DNA from: Halorubrum saccharovorum DSM 1137 | Lineage (GTDB): Archaea; Halobacteriota; Halobacteria; Halobacteriales; Haloferacaceae | Length of the DNA: 64,000 bases | Direction: 5' to 3' | Assembly: GCF_000337915.1 (NCBI RefSeq) | Contig: NZ_AOJE01000012.1 | Span: 1 to 64,000, forward strand | Shown: one piece after another, positions 48,773 to 57,859 of the stretch | Numbering within the stretch: position 1 is the stretch's first letter | Layout of the letters: the number at the start of each line of letters is the position of its first letter | Notes under the pieces: generated by a model | Databases searched by the model: none | What the model was told of the DNA's origin: nothing | What the model saw: the letters and a program-made list of their open reading frames with translations, nothing else | Program-made: the position numbers and the translations under genes

Positions 48773-48894
48773 GCGCCGTCCCCATGGCGGGGACCGGGCG
48801 CGGACCGCGACCGGACTCGACGACGTTCACGCGGCGCGCGACTGACCGGACCGAGCGGACCGAGCAACTCACCGACGACGCGACCACGGAGTGA
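48769..48894 (+). CDS. Leader mini-ORF 3 immediately before aceA
   Basis: A 41-codon reading ([20 protein letters not shown] and 21 more), Thr/Arg-rich like ORF 2, overlapping it by ATGA and ending five bases before the aceA ATG. The chain of overlaps suggests coupled translation from the transcript start into aceA. Confidence 0.4.
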   Translation: MSAVPMAGTGRGPRPDSTTFTRRATDRTERTEQLTDDATTE

Positions 48895-48899
48895 CATCA

Positions 48900-49943
48900 A
48901 TGCATCCCAACGAACTCGACGACGACGTCTTCACGAGAGATATCGACAACCCGGCCGGCCGCCGGCTCCGCGAGCTGTTCGAGGAGCAGGACTACACGTT
49001 CGCGCCGGGGATCTACCACGCGCTCGACGCCCGCCTCGCCGAGATGGCCGGGCTCGACGCGGCCTACATGAGCGGTTACTCGACCGTCCTCGGCCAGTTC
49101 GGCTTCCCCGACCTGGAGATGGTCACCATGAGCGAGATGGTCGAGAACGCCAAGCGCATGGTCGAGGCGACGAACCTGCCCGTCATCGCCGACTGCGACA
49201 CCGGCTACGGCGGCGTCCACAACGTCCGGCGCGCGGTCCGCGAGTACGAGAAGGCCGGCGTCGCCGCGATCCACATCGAGGACCAGACCTCGCCGAAGCG
49301 CTGCGGCCACATCGCGGGCAAGCAGATCGTCTCCCGCGAGGAGGCGCGCTCGCGGTTCGAGGCCGCGGTCGACGCCAAGCAGAGCGAGGACACCGTCATC
49401 ATCGCTCGCACCGACGCGTACGGCTCCGCCAACGGCGACTGGGAGGAGCACCTCGAACGCGGCCGGATCTACGCCGACGCCGGCGTCGACCTCGTCTGGC
49501 CCGAGATGCCCGACCCGTCGCGCGAGGACGCGGTCGAGTACGCCGAGACGATCCACGAGACCCACCCCGACCTGGACCTGGCGTTCAACTACTCCTCCTC
49601 GTTCGAGTGGGGCGCCGAGGAGGACCCGCTCACGTTCGAGGAGCTCGGTGACCTGGGCTACCAGTACATCTTCATCACGCTGTACGGGCTCCACTCGGGC
49701 GCGCACGCCGCCTACGAGGACTTCGAGAACATCGCGCAGAACGACGAGGAGGCGCAGTTCGACCTCGAAGAGCGGTACATCGGCCACGAGACCGAGAGCC
49801 ACCACGAGCTCTCCTTCGTCCCGCGGTACCAGGACATCGAGGCCGAGTTCGACCCCGAGGCGCGCAAGCGGCAGGAGGAGTCGGCCGGCTTCACCGAGGA
49901 CGAGAACGACCCGATCACGGCCGAGGGCAACGACGACGACTAA
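48900..49943 (+). CDS. aceA: Isocitrate lyase
   Basis: The 347-residue enzyme splits isocitrate to succinate and glyoxylate, allowing growth on acetate or fatty acids. [12 protein letters not shown] (94-105) holds the Mg-binding aspartates. KRCGH (133-137) is the isocitrate lyase signature with active-site Cys135. The later FNYSSSFEW supports lyase rather than methylisocitrate or PEP mutase relatives, but 2-methylisocitrate lyase cannot be fully excluded. The start is the ATG at 48900; a GTG at 48891 is in frame. No malate synthase gene is adjacent. The stop forms the first base triplet of a tandem repeat. Confidence 0.92.
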   Translation: MHPNELDDDVFTRDIDNPAGRRLRELFEEQDYTFAPGIYHALDARLAEMAGLDAAYMSGYSTVLGQFGFPDLEMVTMSEMVENAKRMVEATNLPVIADCDTGYGGVHNVRRAVREYEKAGVAAIHIEDQTSPKRCGHIAGKQIVSREEARSRFEAAVDAKQSEDTVIIARTDAYGSANGDWEEHLERGRIYADAGVDLVWPEMPDPSREDAVEYAETIHETHPDLDLAFNYSSSFEWGAEEDPLTFEELGDLGYQYIFITLYGLHSGAHAAYEDFENIAQNDEEAQFDLEERYIGHETESHHELSFVPRYQDIEAEFDPEARKRQEESAGFTEDENDPITAEGNDDD

Positions 49944-50043
49944 TCCCGGCGCCCGACGACTAATCCCGGCGCCCGACGACTAATCCCGGCGCCCGACGAC
50001 TAATCCCGGCGCCCGACGACGACGACTAATCCCGGCGCCCGAC
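49941..50043 (+). repeat. 20-base tandem repeat beginning at the aceA stop codon
   Basis: The 20-base unit TAATCCCGGCGCCCGACGAC is repeated four times exactly (49941-50020). A GACGAC insertion and 17 bases of a fifth copy (50027-50043) follow. Each unit repeats the end of aceA (GACGAC then TAA). Because 20 is not a multiple of three, successive TAA triplets fall in all three frames. Confidence 0.97.
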
Positions 50044-50072
50044 AATCGGACGACCGAGCGCTCGGCCACCGG

Positions 50073-51314
50073 TCAGCGGTCCGGAATCGCGCCCCGATTT
50101 TTCAACTCGGCGAGGTCGCCGTCGCCGTAGCCGTACTCTCTGAGGACGGCCTCCGTGTGCTCGCCCAGCGAGGGAGGATGCCGCCGAGCCGTCGTCGGCG
50201 TCCGCGAGAAGTGCATCGGCGAGCCCGGGACTCGCATCGGTCCGGCGGTCGGGTGGTCGAACTCGGCGACCATCCCCCGCGCGGCCAGCTGCGGGTCGTC
50301 GAACACCTCGGCCATGTCGCGGACGGGACTCGCGGGGACACCGTGCTCGCCGAGCCGGTCGAGGGCCTCCGCCGTCGTCAGCTCCGCGAACGCGGCGTCG
50401 AGCGCGGGGTCGAGCGCGTCCCGGTTGCGCACGCGCTTCTCGTTGGTCTCGAACCGCTCGTCGGCCAGCAGGTCGGGCCGGTCGAGCGCCTCGCAGAGCC
50501 GCGGCCAGAACGCGTCGGACGCGCAGGCGACGACGACGTACCCGTCCCGCGTCTCGAACGCCTGATACGGGGTGATGTTCGGGTGTTTGCTCCCCATCCG
50601 TCCCGGCGGCTCGCCGCTCGCGAAGTAGTTCGCCGCCATGTAGCTGGTCCACGCGGCCTGTCCGTCGAGCAGGCTCACGTCGATCTTCTGACCCGCGCCG
50701 TCGCCGAGTTCGCGCTCCAAGAGCGCCGCGAGGATCGCCTGCGTCGCGTACATCCCGGCGCCGACGTCGGCGAGCGCGACCCCGATCCTGACCGGCGCGC
50801 CGCCCTCCTCGCCCGTGATCGACATGAAGCCGCCGCGCGCCTGCATCATGATGTCGTACGCGGGCTCGTCGCGGTCCGGCCCCCACTCGCCGTACCCGGA
50901 GATCGCGCAGTAGATCAGTCCGGGGTTCTCCTCGACGAGGTCCGGGTAGTCGAGGCCCCAGTCGGCCATCTTGCCGACCCGGAAGTTCTCGACGATCACG
51001 TCGGCCTCGCAGGCGAGGTCGCGGAACACCGCCCGCCCCGCGTCGCTCGCGAGGTTCAGCTCGACGGAGCGCTTGTTGCGGTTGACGCTGGCGTAGTAGG
51101 CGCTCTGCGCGTCGTCGCCCTCGCCGAAGGCCGGCGGGCGCCACGTCCGCGTCTGGTCGCCCTCGCCCGGCCGTTCGACCTTGATCACCTCGGCGCCGAG
51201 GTCGCCGAGCTGCATGGTGCAGAACGGCCCCACCAGCACCCGCGAGGCGTCGAGCACGGTGAGCCCGTCGAGCGGTCCCGCGTCGCCCTCGGAGTCGCGC
51301 GCCTCACCGACCAC
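50073..51314 (-). CDS. CaiB/BaiF-family CoA-transferase
   Basis: A 413-residue class III CoA-transferase. Features are LTVLDASRVLVGPFCTMQLG, GDLGAEVIKVERPGEGDQTR, SVNRNKRSVELNL, ISGYGEWGP and AYDIMMQARGGFMSITGE, the region with the catalytic Asp. The enzyme moves CoA between carboxylic acids, substrate unknown. The start is a GTG at 51314 preceded by GGAGGTG on the coding strand. It is divergent from the SDR gene. Confidence 0.92.
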   Translation of the reverse strand: MVGEARDSEGDAGPLDGLTVLDASRVLVGPFCTMQLGDLGAEVIKVERPGEGDQTRTWRPPAFGEGDDAQSAYYASVNRNKRSVELNLASDAGRAVFRDLACEADVIVENFRVGKMADWGLDYPDLVEENPGLIYCAISGYGEWGPDRDEPAYDIMMQARGGFMSITGEEGGAPVRIGVALADVGAGMYATQAILAALLERELGDGAGQKIDVSLLDGQAAWTSYMAANYFASGEPPGRMGSKHPNITPYQAFETRDGYVVVACASDAFWPRLCEALDRPDLLADERFETNEKRVRNRDALDPALDAAFAELTTAEALDRLGEHGVPASPVRDMAEVFDDPQLAARGMVAEFDHPTAGPMRVPGSPMHFSRTPTTARRHPPSLGEHTEAVLREYGYGDGDLAELKNRGAIPDR

Positions 51315-51503
51315 GCGGGAGCACCTCCGGAGTCGGTCGCCGTGTCGCGTCCATGCCACCCGACTCGGACGGGCGGGTAATGAGCCTCCCGGCGGACAGG
51401 GCGGGAGTCGGCGACATCCCGCCGGCGACGCCCGACGGTGCTCTCGCCGGCGACGCAAGCCGAGTCGCCAACGGTTAAACCACGTCGCGCCGATCGAACC
51501 CGT

Positions 51504-52298
51504 ATGGATCTCGACATCGAGGGGAACGTCGCGCTGACGACGGCATCGAGCAGCGGCCTCGGCTTCGCGTCCGCCAAAGCGCTCGTCCGCGAGGGCGCGA
51601 ACGTGGTCATCAACGGCCGCGACGCCGACCGCCTCGCCGAGGCGAAGGCGGACCTGGAAGCGGAGGCGGCCGGCGACGCCAGCGTCGTCGCCGTCGAGGG
51701 CGACATCACGGACCCGGACGACCTCGACCGGCTGGTCGAGACGACGCTCGACGAGTTCGGCCGGCTCGACCACCTCGTCACGTCCGCGGGGGGACCGCCG
51801 TCGGGCGCGTTCCTCGACACCGACGACGAGGACTGGGAGGAGGCGTACGAGCTGCTCGTGATGAGCGTCGTCCGGCTCGCGCGGAAGTGCGCCGAGCCCC
51901 TCGCCGACGGCGACGGCGGCACCATCGTCACCGTCGCCTCGCGGTCGGTGAAGGAGGCGATCGACGGGCTGGTGCTCTCGAACTCGGTGCGGATGAGCGT
52001 CGTCGGGTTAGAGAAGACGCTCTCGAAAGAGCTCGGCCCGGACGTGCGCGCGAACGCGGTGCTCCCCGGCTCCCACGAGACGAGCCGGATCCGGGAGCTG
52101 ATCGATCAGGCGATCGAGCGCGGCGAGTACGACTCCTACGAGGAGGGGCTCGCCGACTGGGTGGACAACCCCCTCGACCGCATCGGCGACCCGATCGAGC
52201 TCGGGAACACCGTCGCGTTCCTCTCCTCGCCCAAGTCCGGGTACGTGAACGGGCAGGCGATCGTCATCGACGGCGGGGGCGGGAGCTCGAACCTGTAG
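51504..52298 (+). CDS. Short-chain dehydrogenase/reductase with atypical active site
   Basis: A 264-residue Rossmann protein. ASSSGLGFASAKAL is the NAD(P)-binding glycine motif, SAGGPPSGAFLDTD follows strand 4, and the C-terminal SGYVNGQAIVIDGG is typical. The catalytic Tyr-x3-Lys is absent: the place 13 residues after Ser146 reads SNSVR (159-163), so Tyr is Ser and Lys is Arg. A subgroup annotated as 3-oxoacyl-ACP reductase-like shares SN-xx-R here. Its true reaction is uncertain. Confidence 0.88.
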   Translation: MDLDIEGNVALTTASSSGLGFASAKALVREGANVVINGRDADRLAEAKADLEAEAAGDASVVAVEGDITDPDDLDRLVETTLDEFGRLDHLVTSAGGPPSGAFLDTDDEDWEEAYELLVMSVVRLARKCAEPLADGDGGTIVTVASRSVKEAIDGLVLSNSVRMSVVGLEKTLSKELGPDVRANAVLPGSHETSRIRELIDQAIERGEYDSYEEGLADWVDNPLDRIGDPIELGNTVAFLSSPKSGYVNGQAIVIDGGGGSSNL

Positions 52299-52356
52299 CC
52301 GTCGCGTCGCTTTCTGTAGCCGGCGGGTCATTTTCCGTAGCCGTCGCGTCGCTTTC
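52294..52356 (+). repeat. 21-base degenerate tandem repeat starting at the SDR stop codon
   Basis: Three 21-base units (52294-52314, 52315-52335, 52336-52356); the first and third match at 20 of 21 positions and the middle differs more. The first unit contains the TAG stop of the SDR gene. The period is a multiple of three, so TAG recurs in frame three times. Confidence 0.88.
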
Positions 52357-52417
52357 TCGTCCCGCGCCCGCCCGCTTTCGCAACCGTCAACCGGCGGGAT
52401 CGCCACGGTCAGCGTAG

Positions 52418-53341
52418 ATGGAGGTCCTCGTCCGGCTCTCGGGGCTGCTCGCGCTGCTGCTCACGGGAACGGGACTCCGGCGCGTCGGCGTCCTCGACGC
52501 GGACCGCACGGAGCTGCTCAACCAGACCGCGTACTACGTCGCGCTCCCGGCGCTCGTGTTCGTCGCGACCTACGACCAGTCGATCGGCGACGTGGTCTCG
52601 TGGGAGCTGTTCGTCGGCGTCGTCGCCGCGCTGCTCGGGACCGCGCTCGTCGCGTCCGTCGTCCACCGGAACCGGTCGCCGACGGCCCGCCGCAGCGTCG
52701 CGGTCGTCCAGTCGTACCACTCCAACCTGGGCTACCTCGGCGTCCCGCTCGTCGCCGTGACGTTCGACGCCGAGGTGACCGCGATCGCGAGCGTCATCCT
52801 GGGGATCGGCGCGCTGGTGCAGGTGCCGCTGACGGTGATCCTGTTGGTGTCGATGAACGGGACGAACGCCGATGGCGCGCTGGGACGACACCTCAAGTCG
52901 CTCGCGGGCAACCCCGTCCTCATCGCGCTCGTCGCCGGCATGGCGATCGGGGGGTTCCAGCTCGGCGTCCCGACCGCGGCCGCGACCGCCCTCGACTGGG
53001 TGGGGTCGCTGGCGCTCCCGCTCGCGCTGTTGTGCGTCGGCGCCACCCTGCAGGTCGACTCCTCGACGATCGACCGCGGAGCGACCGCCTCGGTGGTCGC
53101 GCTCAAGGTGGCGTGTATGCCCGCCATCGCGTGGGGCGTCCTCTCGCTGCTCGGCGTCAACGCCGCGACGTTCACCGCCGGTGTCGTGATGCTCGGGACG
53201 CCGACGGCGGTGTCGACGTACGTGTTCGCGACCGAACTCGGCGGCGACGCCGAGTTCGCCTCGCTGAACGTGTTCGTCACGACGGTCGCGTCGGTCGCGT
53301 CGCTGACCCTCCTGATCGAGCTGGTCGGGACGGCGGTGTAG
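52418..53341 (+). CDS. AEC (auxin efflux carrier) family transporter
   Basis: A 307-residue membrane protein with about ten helices. The opening LLALLLTGTGLRRVGVLDAD, NQTAYYVALPALVF, SYHSNLGYLGVPL and TAVSTYVFATELGGD are AEC/MdcF-type features. Relatives export or take up organic acids such as malonate or auxin-like compounds; the substrate here is unknown. It is upstream of a cupin and an FAH-family gene on the same strand. Confidence 0.9.
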   Translation: MEVLVRLSGLLALLLTGTGLRRVGVLDADRTELLNQTAYYVALPALVFVATYDQSIGDVVSWELFVGVVAALLGTALVASVVHRNRSPTARRSVAVVQSYHSNLGYLGVPLVAVTFDAEVTAIASVILGIGALVQVPLTVILLVSMNGTNADGALGRHLKSLAGNPVLIALVAGMAIGGFQLGVPTAAATALDWVGSLALPLALLCVGATLQVDSSTIDRGATASVVALKVACMPAIAWGVLSLLGVNAATFTAGVVMLGTPTAVSTYVFATELGGDAEFASLNVFVTTVASVASLTLLIELVGTAV

Positions 53342-53428
53342 GGAGCCGGGATCAACCGCGGGCCCCGTCCAGCCGCCCGTCCCGCCGCGACCCGAACCGA
53401 TTTGATCCGGGGCGCCCACGGACGACCC

Positions 53429-53776
53429 ATGGAACACGTCGCGTTCGACGACGCGGAGACGTACGAGCCGGACGACGGGTGGGCGCGCGCCGCGCTGGCG
53501 GGCAGCGACCGGTTCTCCTTCGAGTGGTTCGAGAAGCCGGCGGGCCACTCCTCGCCGATGCACGACCACGAGAACGAGCAGGTGTGCGTCTGTCTGGAGG
53601 GCGAGCTCGTCGTCCACACGGAGGAAGAGACCGTCGCGTTGGAACAGTACGACTCGGTGCACCTCGACGCGTGGGAGTCGCACCGCGTCGAGAACCGGAC
53701 CGACGAGCGCGCGGTCGGCCTCGACGTGTTCGCCCCGGGGCGCGGCTTCGACTTCTGGACGGACCGGGAGGAGTGA
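53429..53776 (+). CDS. Cupin-domain protein
   Basis: A 115-residue single cupin barrel. Motif 1 is HSSPMHDHENEQVCVCLEGE, with two His and a Glu that would bind metal. Motif 2 is VHLDAWESHRVEN, with the third His. It overlaps the FAH-family gene by one base (TGATG), suggesting linked roles in breakdown of an aromatic or sugar-acid compound (inference). Confidence 0.88.
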   Translation: MEHVAFDDAETYEPDDGWARAALAGSDRFSFEWFEKPAGHSSPMHDHENEQVCVCLEGELVVHTEEETVALEQYDSVHLDAWESHRVENRTDERAVGLDVFAPGRGFDFWTDREE

Positions 53777-54660
53777 TGACGGGGGACACATCGGGTTCGG
53801 CGTCGGGGACAGGCGGCGCAGAGACGACCAGGCTCGCCCGGACCGTCGAGGGACGGCCGCTGCTCGGCGACGGGGACGGCTTCGTCCCGCTCGGGGCTGC
53901 CGGGATCGACGGGGTCGACGACGCGCTCGGCGAGGCGTGCGGAGCGGAGGCGTTCGCGGGGTCGGTGCTACCCTCGATCGATGACCTCCCCGCGACCCGG
54001 ACGCCGACGGAGCGGCTCTCGTTCGGCGTCCCGTTCGACCCCGGGAAGCTCTGGGGGATCGGGCTCAACTACGCCGACCACGCGGACGACCTCGACGCGG
54101 TCCGGCCCGCGGAGCCCGCGAGTTTCATGCGGCCGGCGACGGCGCTGACCGCGCCCGGCGGTCCGATCCGGCTGCCGCCGACCGAGGAGGCCTCTCGAGT
54201 CACGGCCGAGGCGGAGCTGGGGCTCGTGATCGGTCGGACCTGCACCGGCGTCGACGAGAGCGAGTTCGGGAGGGTGGTCGCCGGGGTCGTCCCCGTCATC
54301 GACGTGACCGCCGAGGACGTGCTCCAGCGCAATCCGCGGTTCCTCACGCGGGCGAAGAGCTACGACACGTTCCTCGTCGTCGGGCCGTGGGTGTCGGCCC
54401 CGGTCAGCGTCGACCGGCTCGCGGGGACGGCGGTCCGGACCGTGATCAACGGCGAAACGGTCGCGGAGAACACCGTCGACCGGATGCTGTTCCCGCCCAA
54501 AGAGCTCGTCGGCGTCCACTCGCGCGTGATGACGCTGGAGCGCGGCGACCTCATCTCGACAGGGACGCCCGGCGCGGGCGTGATCGAGGCCGGCGACACG
54601 GTCCGTACGGAGGTCGACGGCGTAGGGGTGCTGGAGGCCGACGTGGTCGGCGGCGAGTGA
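53776..54660 (+). CDS. Fumarylacetoacetate hydrolase family protein
   Basis: A 294-residue protein with a poorly conserved N-terminal domain, then the FAH catalytic core. KLWGIGLNYADHADD, FMRPATALTAPGGPIRLP and the ExE metal pair in VTAEAELGLVIGR are visible. GVVPVIDVTAEDVLQRNPRF and STGTPGAGV follow. Members hydrolyse or decarboxylate beta-diketo acids. It is co-translated with the cupin. The exact substrate is unknown. Confidence 0.91.
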   Translation: MTGDTSGSASGTGGAETTRLARTVEGRPLLGDGDGFVPLGAAGIDGVDDALGEACGAEAFAGSVLPSIDDLPATRTPTERLSFGVPFDPGKLWGIGLNYADHADDLDAVRPAEPASFMRPATALTAPGGPIRLPPTEEASRVTAEAELGLVIGRTCTGVDESEFGRVVAGVVPVIDVTAEDVLQRNPRFLTRAKSYDTFLVVGPWVSAPVSVDRLAGTAVRTVINGETVAENTVDRMLFPPKELVGVHSRVMTLERGDLISTGTPGAGVIEAGDTVRTEVDGVGVLEADVVGGE

Positions 54661-54744
54661 GGGGAGAAACCGGGGAGGGGAGGAGCGGTTCGGTCGCGGG
54701 AACGGGGCGTGCGGGGCGGTGCGGGGCGAAGCGGCGGCCGAGCG

Positions 54745-54909
54745 TCAGGCCGGCAGCGTGTCGATCCCGTTGATCGCCACGTAGCCGTACCCGCACTCCG
54801 GGCAGCGCCACTTCGTCTTCTCGCCGAGGTGGAGGGTCATCGCCGCGGTCCGGTAGAACGACTGAGCCTCTCCGCACGAGGGACAGTCCACGTCCTTTTC
54901 GAGCGCCAT
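54745..54909 (-). CDS. Small zinc-ribbon protein (DUF7838-like)
   Basis: A 54-residue protein. The two CPxCG knuckles, CPSCG and CPECG, are 27 residues apart (Cys to Cys), forming a zinc beta-ribbon. TLHLGEKTKWRCPECGYGYV is typical of a conserved haloarchaeal family of unknown function. Similar mini zinc-ribbon proteins often support nucleic-acid or protein contacts. It lies 74 bases downstream of the HTH regulator on the same strand. Confidence 0.83.
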   Translation of the reverse strand: MALEKDVDCPSCGEAQSFYRTAAMTLHLGEKTKWRCPECGYGYVAINGIDTLPA

Positions 54910-54983
54910 GTGCGCGGATCCGTCCGGCGCGGTTTTGAAGCTACTGATTCGGTGTCCCTCCCGTCTCACCTGAGCCCGCTCGG

Positions 54984-55679
54984 TTACGTCCGTCTGAGGG
55001 TCATGGCGATGAGCTTCTGTTCGGCGGTCCGAAGGTGCTGATGGAACGTCGGCGGGGAGATGTCGAACCGCTCGGCGAGCTCTTCGGCGGTGACTTCCCG
55101 CGGCCAGTCGTAGTACCCGGCCTCGTGGGCCGTTTCGATGATATCTCGCTGCCGATCGGTCAGATCGTCGTCGAGGGCCGCCCGGAGACACCGCTGCCCG
55201 AAGATCGGCGTCCTGTAGGATTGCCCTCGTTTGCGCGTCAGTTCGGCGTCCGAGTAGGCGTCGAGGAACCGATCGACTATCGTCCCGGCGTCCTCGGACG
55301 GCGGTACCTCTGCGCCGATGGTGCCGCTCCCGCCGCTCGCTTCGACGGTGCGGGGGAGCGCGCCCGCTTCACCGAGAAAGACCGCCGGGCAGTGGTCGTC
55401 CACGACGAACTCGAACAACCCCCCGTCCTCGAACCGTTCGACGAGGGTCCCGTCGGCCGACGGATGGTCGCGGGCGAGCGAGAGGACGGTCTCGGGTTCG
55501 ACGTCGCTGATCGAGAAGAACTCGGCGTAGCTTCCCCCGCCCCGGGGAACGAACTCTCGCAGCTGCGTCTCCCCGCCTTCCAGCGCGGACACCGCGACGA
55601 ACGGGTGAGTGGGGCTCGAGAGGGAGAATTCGACGTACGTCACCCGCTCTTCCGTCCGTGAGTGAGTCTGGGACGCCAT
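54984..55679 (-). CDS. Bacterio-opsin-activator-type HTH regulator (HTH_10)
   Basis: A 231-residue regulator. The N-terminal part (about 10-150) is a ligand- or signal-binding domain typical of haloarchaeal HTH_10 proteins. The C-terminus carries LTDRQRDIIETAHEAGYYDW, then VTAEELAERFDISPPTFHQH and LRTAEQKLI, the Bat-type winged HTH. The target genes are unknown; the neighbouring zinc-ribbon gene is a candidate. Confidence 0.92.
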   Translation of the reverse strand: MASQTHSRTEERVTYVEFSLSSPTHPFVAVSALEGGETQLREFVPRGGGSYAEFFSISDVEPETVLSLARDHPSADGTLVERFEDGGLFEFVVDDHCPAVFLGEAGALPRTVEASGGSGTIGAEVPPSEDAGTIVDRFLDAYSDAELTRKRGQSYRTPIFGQRCLRAALDDDLTDRQRDIIETAHEAGYYDWPREVTAEELAERFDISPPTFHQHLRTAEQKLIAMTLRRT

Positions 55680-55905
55680 GTGGTAACAATTCCATGCGCC
55701 CGATTTTACTCTTCCCCTCACACGGAGCGGGGGGAACGCCCAATCCGGACGCGGCAGCGGTCGGGTAAAAGCGGCGTCGCGGTGTCGGAGAGGGCCGGAA
55801 CGGACGAGTGTCAGCTGTGTGCCTCTGACGGTAACACCGTGTGGCTCCGTCCGGATAGTCGCACTCCCTAATCGATTAGGTTGGGGGCCGGCGACGGCGA
55901 TCGGT

Positions 55906-57708
55906 TCACTTCTCGTCGACGTGTCGGACCTCGCTGGCGACGCCGCGCGTCGACTCGACCATCTCCGGGCCGGACATCTCGGCGCGCCCCACGGCGAACG
56001 CCCTCGGCCCCTCGATGACGACCTCGTCGCCGACGCGGATATCGTCGTCCGCGTCGACGACGCCCGGTGCGAGGACGGAGCCGTGCGGGACGAACGGGTC
56101 GATCTCGACCCGCTTGGTCGGGGCGTCGCTCTCGGCCCAGCGGCGCGCGCCGGCCAGGGTAAAGGAGAGAGTGCCGTACTGCGGCACCATCGTCGCGAGC
56201 TGTTCGCCCGGCTCGCCCTCGCGCCCGGCGTCGGGGTCGTCGCCCCACACCTGGAGCTTGGGGTAGCGCCCGGTGGTCCGGATGTCGGCCTCGCCCGGCC
56301 CGCCGAACAGGTCGTCGCCGGCGCCGTCGCCGAGCAGGTAGTCGGCGAGCGCCCGGACCGTGTTGTGCTCGCGCTCCCGCTTGCTGTAGGCGGGTTCACC
56401 CTGGAGGGCCGCGTTCAGCTCCCCGAGCGACTCGTCGCTCGTCGGGTGGCCGACGCAGGTGTACTCGAACGGAATATCGATCGCGGGGTCCGCCTCGACG
56501 CGCTCGCAGATCTCGCGGTAGCCGTGGTCGGGGACGTGCGCGACGACCCGGGAGTAGTCGTTCCGCTCCAGGTACCGCCGCAGCACCTCGGCGACGAACT
56601 GGGTCTCGTCTTCGCTCCAGTCGCCGGTGACGACCGCGTCGTAGTGCTGGGCGGGGTAGGTCGTCTCCAGCTCCTGGGGCACCACGCCGATCGGCGAGGT
56701 CATCGAGACGGTGTGGCCGCGCCACTGGATCGCGTCGTGGAACTGCCGGTGGCTCTGGGAGTCGCTGTATGGCTTGGTCGCCGAGCAGGGCACCAACACG
56801 AGCGGTTGGTCGGAAAAGCGGTTCCGATACCGACTCGTCACGCGGTCGGCGAACCGCCGGATCTCGACGCGGTCGAGCGTCTCCGCGGTCGCAGCGGTCA
56901 CCTCGGCGTCGCGCATGAGCGGCGTCCGCTCCTCCAGGTACCCCCACTGGTCGTCGAACTCGCGGAACGCGGCCGTGAGCCACTGTTCGTGGCGTGTCTG
57001 CCCCTCGATGTAGTCCCGCAGGCGACCCGCCCGGATCCGCTCGCGTACGCGGCGGAGCTCGGCGCGGAGGGCGTTGACGTTGTGCTCGGCGCAGTCGGCG
57101 CGCGTGAACTCCTCGCGAGGCGTCGCGCAGGCCGGACAGGCGCACGGCAGCTCGTCGAGGTCCTCCAGGAAGTGCTCGGCGTCGGCGGTGCAGTACATCC
57201 CCTGCGTCCCCTTCGTCCGCGCGAGCGTCGCGTCCACGAGGTCGACGCCGGCGTACGCGAGGAGCGCGACGTTCCGGGGCGTGGCGACGCCCGACAGCGT
57301 GAGGGCGGTGTCGGCCGGCAGGGATTCCTTCGCGGCGACGATGGCGTCGCGGAACGCCTCGCCGTGGCCGACGAACCCGGACGCGTCGGCGAGGACGTAC
57401 GCGTCGGCACCCACGTCGCGGGCGCTCTCGCTGTCGACGACCGCGGCGGCGGGGTAGTCGACGTCGGGGTGATCGACCGCGAACGACTCGCGGACCTCCT
57501 CGCGGGTGCCCGCGGGGAACGCGCGGTGCGGCAGGACGGTGAGCGACGCCTCGTCGCCGTCGGGGATCCGTCGGTCCCCGGCCCAGAGGCTGCCCGCGTC
57601 CGTGAGAAACGGGTCCGCGAGCGCCGGCGTCGTCACCGAGTCGGCGAGCCGGAGCTCCCCGAGTCGGGCGGCGCCGTCGCGCTCGTGGACCTCGAAGTAG
57701 TCGGTCAT
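55906..57708 (-). CDS. arcS: Archaeosine synthase (ArcS, formerly TgtA2)
   Basis: The 600-residue enzyme acts after TgtA on tRNA position 15, in archaeosine formation from preQ0-tRNA. The N-terminal TGT-like barrel lacks the normal catalytic signature. The zinc-binding stretch CACPACATPREEF is present. The ArcS-specific motif PCSATKPYSDSQSH is intact. A PUA RNA-binding domain forms the C-terminus (TKRVEIDPFVPHGSVLAPGV onward). The tgtA gene is 1.9 kb downstream on the same strand. Confidence 0.95.
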   Translation of the reverse strand: MTDYFEVHERDGAARLGELRLADSVTTPALADPFLTDAGSLWAGDRRIPDGDEASLTVLPHRAFPAGTREEVRESFAVDHPDVDYPAAAVVDSESARDVGADAYVLADASGFVGHGEAFRDAIVAAKESLPADTALTLSGVATPRNVALLAYAGVDLVDATLARTKGTQGMYCTADAEHFLEDLDELPCACPACATPREEFTRADCAEHNVNALRAELRRVRERIRAGRLRDYIEGQTRHEQWLTAAFREFDDQWGYLEERTPLMRDAEVTAATAETLDRVEIRRFADRVTSRYRNRFSDQPLVLVPCSATKPYSDSQSHRQFHDAIQWRGHTVSMTSPIGVVPQELETTYPAQHYDAVVTGDWSEDETQFVAEVLRRYLERNDYSRVVAHVPDHGYREICERVEADPAIDIPFEYTCVGHPTSDESLGELNAALQGEPAYSKREREHNTVRALADYLLGDGAGDDLFGGPGEADIRTTGRYPKLQVWGDDPDAGREGEPGEQLATMVPQYGTLSFTLAGARRWAESDAPTKRVEIDPFVPHGSVLAPGVVDADDDIRVGDEVVIEGPRAFAVGRAEMSGPEMVESTRGVASEVRHVDEK

Positions 57709-57859
57709 ACCTCCCCTCGCTCGGGGACGGTCAATTCTCTTGTGTTCCGCGGCCGCGGGCGACCCCGGAGGGGGAGAGGCCCCGATTCGCGTTCTCCGAT
57801 ATTCACCGTCGATACTCGCGTGCGAATCGTTTTATCCGACCCGAGCGTCTCCGGACTGG

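Noticed and set aside
49941-50043. Possible CRISPR array
   Set aside because: Copies are directly adjacent with no spacers and include the aceA stop; it is a simple tandem repeat.
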